9,249 nucleotides of DNA from assembly GCA_046086245.1 (NCBI GenBank), contig JBJSXB010000152.1, positions 1 to 9,249 on the forward strand, in the 5' to 3' direction. Below, piece by piece: positions 5,794 to 9,249 of the stretch. The notes under the pieces were generated by a model. That model was not told the DNA's origin, ran no database searches, and saw nothing but the letters and a program-made list of their open reading frames with translations. Origin of the DNA: F1-20-MAGs016 sp046086245 (lineage in GTDB: Bacteria; Planctomycetota; Planctomycetia; Pirellulales; UBA1268). The position numbers and the translations under genes were made by a program. Positions within the stretch are counted from its first letter, which is position 1. Every line of letters begins with the position of its first letter.

Positions 5794-7116
5794 ATGCCCA
5801 TCGTCGCCCCCTTTCGCGGCCTCCGCTACGACCCCAAGCACGTCGGCGGCCTGTCGCAGGTGATCGCTCCCCCGTACGACGTCATCGACTCCGCACTTCA
5901 GACGAAGCTCTACGAGCAGCATCCCGCCAACGTGATCCGCCTCGAACTCAATCGCGAGGAACCCGGGGACGACGCCACCACCAACAAATACTCCCGGGCG
6001 GCGCGGTTTCTCCGCGACTGGCGCGCACAGGGAGTGATCATGGAGGAGCCGGCGGCGGCGCTCTACGTCTATCACCAATCGTTCGCGGTCGAGGGCCGGC
6101 AGCACGTGCGCCGCGGCGTCATGGCCCGCGTGCGCCTGGAGCGGTTCGGCACGGGCAGCATCCACCCTCACGAGGAGACGATGTCCGGTCCCAAGCAGGA
6201 TCGACTTCTGCTGACTCGGGCCTGTCGGGCCAATCTGTCGCAGGTCTTCGGGCTCTATCCCGACCCTGCCGGCGAGGTGCAGGCGGTGCTCGACGGAGCG
6301 GTCGCGGGCCAGCCGCCCCTCGAGGCGGTCGACCACCTCGGGGTCGGTAGCCGTCTATGGCCGCTGACCGACGAGGCGGTGGCGACCCGTGTGGCCGGGC
6401 TGATGGGCGGTCGGCCGGTGTTCATCGCCGACGGTCACCACCGCTACGAGACCGCCTGCAATTACCGTGACGAGGTGGCGGCGGCGTGGGCGGCGTCCCA
6501 CGGCGGGGCGGCCTTGCCCGTCGATCATCCAGCCAACTTCGTGCTCATGATGCTGGTCGGCATGAGCGATCCCGGCCTGGTGGTGCTCCCGACGCATCGG
6601 TTGTTCGTCGCCCCGTCGGTGTCCGATGCCACGGCGCTCGCACAGACGCTCGGCGACTGCTTCGCCACCTCACCGGCGGGCCACGGCCCAGCGGCGGCCG
6701 ACGCAGTGTGGTCCGCCATCGAAACGGAGGGGTGCCAGGGCACGATCGGGCTCTACACGGCCGGAGACCACGCCTGGACGCTCGCCCGCATCACCGCCGC
6801 GGGTCGGCGCCGGATGGACCAGGTAGCGGCCGACCATGGCGAGGCGTGGCGGAGCCTGGGGGTGTCGATCCTGCACCGCTTGCTGATCGGCGAGTTGATG
6901 GGAGCCCGCGACATCCCCACCCCCGGATACGTGCATCTGGTCCGTGAGGTGGTGGAGGGGCTCGGTTCCGGACGCTATCCGCTCGCGGCCCTCGTGATGC
7001 CTGCCACGGTCGAAGACATCAAGCGGGTCAGCGAAACCGGCGAGCGAATGCCCGCCAAGAGCACCTACTTCTACCCCAAGCTCGCCAGCGGGTTGGTCTT
7101 CCACGCGCTCGAATGA
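5794..7116 (+). CDS. DUF1015 family protein
   Basis: This is a 440-residue member of the DUF1015 family, whose biochemical function I do not know to be established; it is a predicted soluble cytoplasmic protein. Family hallmarks are the start MPIVAPFRGLRYD, APPYDV (25-30), HPHEETMSGPKQDR (124-137), IADGHHRYET (211-220) and PTHRL (266-270). The clustered conserved His, Glu, Asp and Arg residues suggest an enzyme active site, but substrate and reaction cannot be named. The ATG at 5794 is chosen because the family begins with MPIxxPF and AGGA (5779-5782) lies upstream. In-frame GTG codons at 5746 and 5629 would add 16 or 55 residues of non-conserved Pro/Arg-rich sequence, and the longer one would run through the parS-like site. 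It follows ahcY after 267 bp and precedes parAB; DUF1015 genes elsewhere are often near amino-acid metabolism genes, which fits ahcY loosely. Confidence 0.9.
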   Translation: MPIVAPFRGLRYDPKHVGGLSQVIAPPYDVIDSALQTKLYEQHPANVIRLELNREEPGDDATTNKYSRAARFLRDWRAQGVIMEEPAAALYVYHQSFAVEGRQHVRRGVMARVRLERFGTGSIHPHEETMSGPKQDRLLLTRACRANLSQVFGLYPDPAGEVQAVLDGAVAGQPPLEAVDHLGVGSRLWPLTDEAVATRVAGLMGGRPVFIADGHHRYETACNYRDEVAAAWAASHGGAALPVDHPANFVLMMLVGMSDPGLVVLPTHRLFVAPSVSDATALAQTLGDCFATSPAGHGPAAADAVWSAIETEGCQGTIGLYTAGDHAWTLARITAAGRRRMDQVAADHGEAWRSLGVSILHRLLIGELMGARDIPTPGYVHLVREVVEGLGSGRYPLAALVMPATVEDIKRVSETGERMPAKSTYFYPKLASGLVFHALE

Positions 7117-7215
7117 ACAGCCGCTCCGGCGAAGAAGCGGCGATCGGCCGCGTGTCACCTCGGCTGCCGACGGGGACGGCCCGGGGGACCGTGCGGCACG
7201 ATCACGGCAACTGGG

Positions 7216-7231
7216 CATTTCACGTGAAACG
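7216..7231 (+). other. parS centromere site 1
   Basis: CATTTCACGTGAAACG contains the perfect 12-bp palindrome TTTCACGTGAAA and matches 13 of 16 bases of the widely conserved parS consensus TGTTTCACGTGAAACA. ParB-family proteins load at such sites as CTP-dependent clamps. Its position 210 bp upstream of parA strongly supports the call. Confidence 0.9.
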
Positions 7232-7253
7232 GGCGCTTTGGCGAAGCGGCAAC

Positions 7254-7269
7254 GGTTTCACGTGGAACG
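7254..7269 (+). other. parS centromere site 2
   Basis: GGTTTCACGTGGAACG matches 13 of 16 bases of the parS consensus and keeps the CACGTG core, with one A to G change in the right arm. Its centre is 38 bp from the centre of site 1, in the same orientation. Confidence 0.85.
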
Positions 7270-7425
7270 GCGACCGATCGAGCGCGGGTCTCCGGTGTGC
7301 CGCAGCCGTGGTCGGCTGACCTTACCCACCGCGCCGGTTCTGGCGCTTCCCGCATCCGGCTGTGGGGGTGATGCCGTGGGAAGCCGATATTCCGGGTGCG
7401 CCCGTTCGTGCACGGGCTGCGGCAT

Positions 7426-7432
7426 GGAAGGA
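7426..7432 (+). promoter_or_regulatory. Ribosome binding site of parA
   Basis: GGAAGGA ends eight bases before the GTG at 7441, which favours that codon over the in-frame GTG at 7435 (too close to the site) and over the longer open frame beginning at 7396. Confidence 0.7.
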
Positions 7433-7440
7433 TCGTGCGC

Positions 7441-8187
7441 GTGGCAAGGATTGTGTGTGTCGCGAACCAGAAGGGAGGCGTCGGCAAGACGACGACGGCG
7501 ACCAACCTCGCCGTCGCTCTGGCGCGGGGTGGTTCGCGGACCTTGCTCGTCGATCTCGATCCCCAGTGCAACGCGACGACGGGGCTCGGCGTGGCGCCGG
7601 CGGCCGAGCATCCGCTGGTCAGTGCCGCCCCGCTCACCGAGTCGGTCGTCGCCAGCACCGTGGATCGCCTGTCGATCGTGCCGGGAAGCCGTGCCGTCCG
7701 CGACATCGAACAACTCGCCGCGCGGTCTGGTAGCGGATCGGCGGTCCTCCAGCACCACCTCGACCACGGCCTCAATCAGTGGGACTACTGCCTCATCGAC
7801 TGTCCGCCGTCCCTCGGTGCCCTGACGCGCACTGCCCTGGCGGGCGCCAACGAGGTGCTGATGCCGATCCAGTGCGAGTACTTTGCCCTCGAGGGTCTCA
7901 CGCAGATGATCGACGTCATCCGCGATGTGATGGCCGCGCAGCCGGGGCGGCTCCGCTTCAGCGGCATCGTGCTCACGATGCACGATGCAGCGCTCGACCT
8001 CACCGCCGAGGTGGAGGAAGAGGTCCGCGACTTCTTCGGGGAGATCGTCTTCGAGACGGTCATTCCCCGCGACGTGGCCGTGTCCGAGGCGCCCAGCCAC
8101 GGTCGCAGCGTGCTCGACCACGCCCCCCGCTCGCGCGGCGCACGCGCCTACACCGAACTCTGCATGGAGGTACGCGACTGTGAGTAA
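7441..8187 (+). CDS. parA: ParA/Soj chromosome-partitioning ATPase
   Basis: ParA is a deviant-Walker ATPase that binds the nucleoid as an ATP dimer and is released by ParB, moving parS regions apart. The 248-residue product is Soj-sized with no N-terminal HTH. It shows KGGVGKTTT with signature Lys11 and Lys16 (11-19), Walker A' LLVDLDPQ (35-42), Walker B CLIDCPPSLG (117-126), PIQCEYFALEGL (142-153) and IPRDVAVSEAPSHG (208-221). GTG 7441 gives the usual MARIVCVANQKGG start and has a good ribosome binding site. It is odd at two positions: Ala184 and Ala213 fall where B. subtilis Soj has the DNA-binding arginines R189 and R218, so the nucleoid-binding surface may differ. The stop overlaps the parB start by 8 bp, indicating coupled translation. 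Two parS sites lie just upstream. Confidence 0.96.
   Translation: MARIVCVANQKGGVGKTTTATNLAVALARGGSRTLLVDLDPQCNATTGLGVAPAAEHPLVSAAPLTESVVASTVDRLSIVPGSRAVRDIEQLAARSGSGSAVLQHHLDHGLNQWDYCLIDCPPSLGALTRTALAGANEVLMPIQCEYFALEGLTQMIDVIRDVMAAQPGRLRFSGIVLTMHDAALDLTAEVEEEVRDFFGEIVFETVIPRDVAVSEAPSHGRSVLDHAPRSRGARAYTELCMEVRDCE
8166..8170 (+). promoter_or_regulatory. Ribosome binding site of parB inside parA
   Basis: GGAGG lies within the last codons of parA, nine bases before the GTG at 8180, and fixes the overlapping start of parB. Confidence 0.75.
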
Positions 8188-9249
8188 GGAACGACGACTG
8201 GGCCGTGGACTGGAAGCGTTGCTGGGCCGCGCGGGCCTCGATCGGCCGGTGCCGGCGGTGACCGCATCGGGAGCGGTCGCGTCTCCGTCGCCCGTGCCCG
8301 TACCCGGGCTCGGCGCCGCCGCGACCAGGCTGTTTCTCCACTCTCCCGAGGAGGTCGAAGAAGCCGCCGCCGCGGCACCGTCGTCGGAGGTGGCGGTCGC
8401 GGCGGTCGATCCCAATCCTTGGCAGCCACGGACGACGATCGACGACGAGGCCCTGTCCGAACTCGCCGACAGCCTGCGGGAGCACGGTCTGGTCCAGCCG
8501 ATCGTGATCCGCGCGCGGGGCGACCGCTTCCAGTTGATCGCCGGCCAACGCCGGCTCGCCGCGGCGCGGCGGCTCGGTTGGGAGCGGGTACCGGCCCGCA
8601 TCCTCGAGGTCGACGACCGGCAGATGGCCGAGATCGCCATCGTCGAGAACCTCCAGCGCCGCGACCTCGACGCGTTGGAGAAGGCGGCGAGTTTCCGCAG
8701 CTACCTCGCCGCCTGGCAATGCACCCAGGAGGAACTCGCCAAGCGGCTGTCGATCGACCGCTCGACGGTCGCCAACTTGATCCGGCTCCTCGATCTTCCG
8801 GAGGCGGTGCAGCAGCGACTCCGTAGCGGTGGGATCTCGATGGGCCACGCCCGCGCCCTCCTCCCGCTCGGCGACGAGGACCAGCAGGTGCGGCTCGCCG
8901 TGCGGATCGCGACCGAGGGGCTCTCGGTCCGGGTGGTTGAGGCCGAGGTCCAGGAGATCCTTCGCCAGGACGAGTCGGAGGAGGCGACGGTCACGCTTCC
9001 GGAGGCGGACGACGACGATGCCGGCGTCGATAGTGGTGGTCCGATGCCGGCGCGGGCCACCGGTGCGCCGGCGCGGCGCCCGGGCCGACCGGCGACGCGT
9101 CGGCCGGCGCAGGTGGCGGCGGTCGAACAGCAACTGCGTCGCGCCCTCGGCGTGAAGGTGGTGGTCCATGCCAACGGCCGTGGGGCGGGGCGGATCGTGG
9201 TTCCGTTCGCCGACCACGCCGAGTTCCAGCGTTTGCTCGACCAACTCGC
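8180..9249 (+). CDS. parB: ParB/Spo0J centromere-binding CTPase (3' end cut by the window)
   Basis: ParB binds parS, loads onto DNA as a CTP-gated clamp, spreads, and stimulates ParA. 356 residues are visible, and the ending PFADHAEFQRLLDQL looks like the usual C-terminal dimerisation domain, so few residues are missing. Visible parts are the ParA-stimulating N terminus RRLGRGLEALLG (5-16), a long Ala/Pro/Val linker (17-76), NPWQPR (79-84), HGLVQPIVIR (102-111), the CTP-binding box at 121-129, VENLQRRDL (155-163), an HTH at about 182-202, and SMGHARALLPL (220-230). The CTP box reads GQRRLAAA where the family has GERRxRAA: Gln replaces the Glu implicated in CTP hydrolysis and Ala replaces the next Arg. 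The linker between HTH and C-terminal domain is Asp/Glu- then Arg/Pro-rich. The GTG start has GGAGG nine bases upstream and overlaps the parA stop. Confidence 0.95.
   Translation, partial: MSKERRLGRGLEALLGRAGLDRPVPAVTASGAVASPSPVPVPGLGAAATRLFLHSPEEVEEAAAAAPSSEVAVAAVDPNPWQPRTTIDDEALSELADSLREHGLVQPIVIRARGDRFQLIAGQRRLAAARRLGWERVPARILEVDDRQMAEIAIVENLQRRDLDALEKAASFRSYLAAWQCTQEELAKRLSIDRSTVANLIRLLDLPEAVQQRLRSGGISMGHARALLPLGDEDQQVRLAVRIATEGLSVRVVEAEVQEILRQDESEEATVTLPEADDDDAGVDSGGPMPARATGAPARRPGRPATRRPAQVAAVEQQLRRALGVKVVVHANGRGAGRIVVPFADHAEFQRLLDQL

Larger units (their letters stand above)
7117..7440. other. Noncoding parS-containing region between the DUF1015 gene and parA
   Basis: These 324 bases carry no convincing gene. 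They hold two parS-type sites (7216-7231 and 7254-7269), a small inverted repeat after the DUF1015 stop (GCCGCT 7120-7125 with AGCGGC 7136-7141), and a 6-bp hairpin CAGCCG/CGGCTG (7303-7318). No TAAGAT element is present, so the parAB promoter is not evident from sequence. ParB binding here could regulate parAB (inference). Confidence 0.6.

Noticed and set aside
5055..6350. A 431-codon open frame on the + strand
   Set aside because: It overlaps ahcY and the DUF1015 gene in another frame and has no family motifs.
9055..9115. AT-hook-like RPGRPATRRP in the ParB linker
   Set aside because: A single GRP core in an Arg/Pro-rich disordered linker is expected by composition and is too weak to call a DNA-binding motif.
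8060..9244. A 394-codon open frame on the - strand
   Set aside because: It lies opposite parA/parB, whose motifs are unmistakable, and its product shows only low-complexity Arg-rich sequence.
1..9249. CRISPR arrays, tRNA or rRNA genes, insertion sequences, prophage or defence genes
   Set aside because: I found no spaced direct repeats, tRNA-like cloverleafs, rRNA sequence, transposase motifs or terminal inverted repeats.

Overview
The window is a very GC-rich bacterial chromosome segment with seven protein-coding genes and almost no mobile or foreign-looking DNA. Gene content and style suggest a planctomycete or a close relative: an ExeA-like ATPase with a long acidic tail beside trpF, a TPR protein with a TMTC-like membrane part, C-rich leaders and weak Shine-Dalgarno use. 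This assignment is inference, because no rRNA or other marker gene is present.

Layout. (1) Bases 1-946, + strand: the 3' end of a membrane glycosyltransferase-like protein with C-terminal TPRs. (2) Bases 920-3113, - strand: an overlapping two-gene unit, an ExeA-like AAA ATPase followed by a DPM1-like family 2 glycosyltransferase. The glycosyltransferase end converges on and overlaps the end of the TPR gene. Together these three look like envelope or exopolysaccharide functions. (3) Bases 3380-7116, + strand: trpF (tryptophan synthesis), ahcY (S-adenosylhomocysteine hydrolase) and a DUF1015 protein, each with its own TAAGAT promoter-like element rather than a tight operon. (4) Bases 7117-9249: a chromosome-segregation module. 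It has two parS-type centromere sites in the noncoding region, then parA (soj) and parB overlapping by 8 bp. parB runs off the right edge, probably only a few residues short of its end. A third, more degenerate parS-like site lies upstream of the DUF1015 gene. parABS usually lies near the replication origin, so this window is probably origin-proximal (inference).

The most interesting signal is in the ParABS system. The parS sites and overall domain layout are classical. However, ParA has alanine at both positions corresponding to the DNA-binding arginines R189 and R218 of Bacillus subtilis Soj. ParB has GQRR in place of the CTP-binding GERR motif, equivalent to the E78Q change that blocks CTP hydrolysis in B. 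subtilis ParB, and it also lacks the following arginine of the GERRxRA box. A second signal is a repeated promoter architecture: TAAGAT followed 6-7 nt later by TCGTGCC or a close variant, found once upstream of each of trpF, ahcY and the DUF1015 gene.
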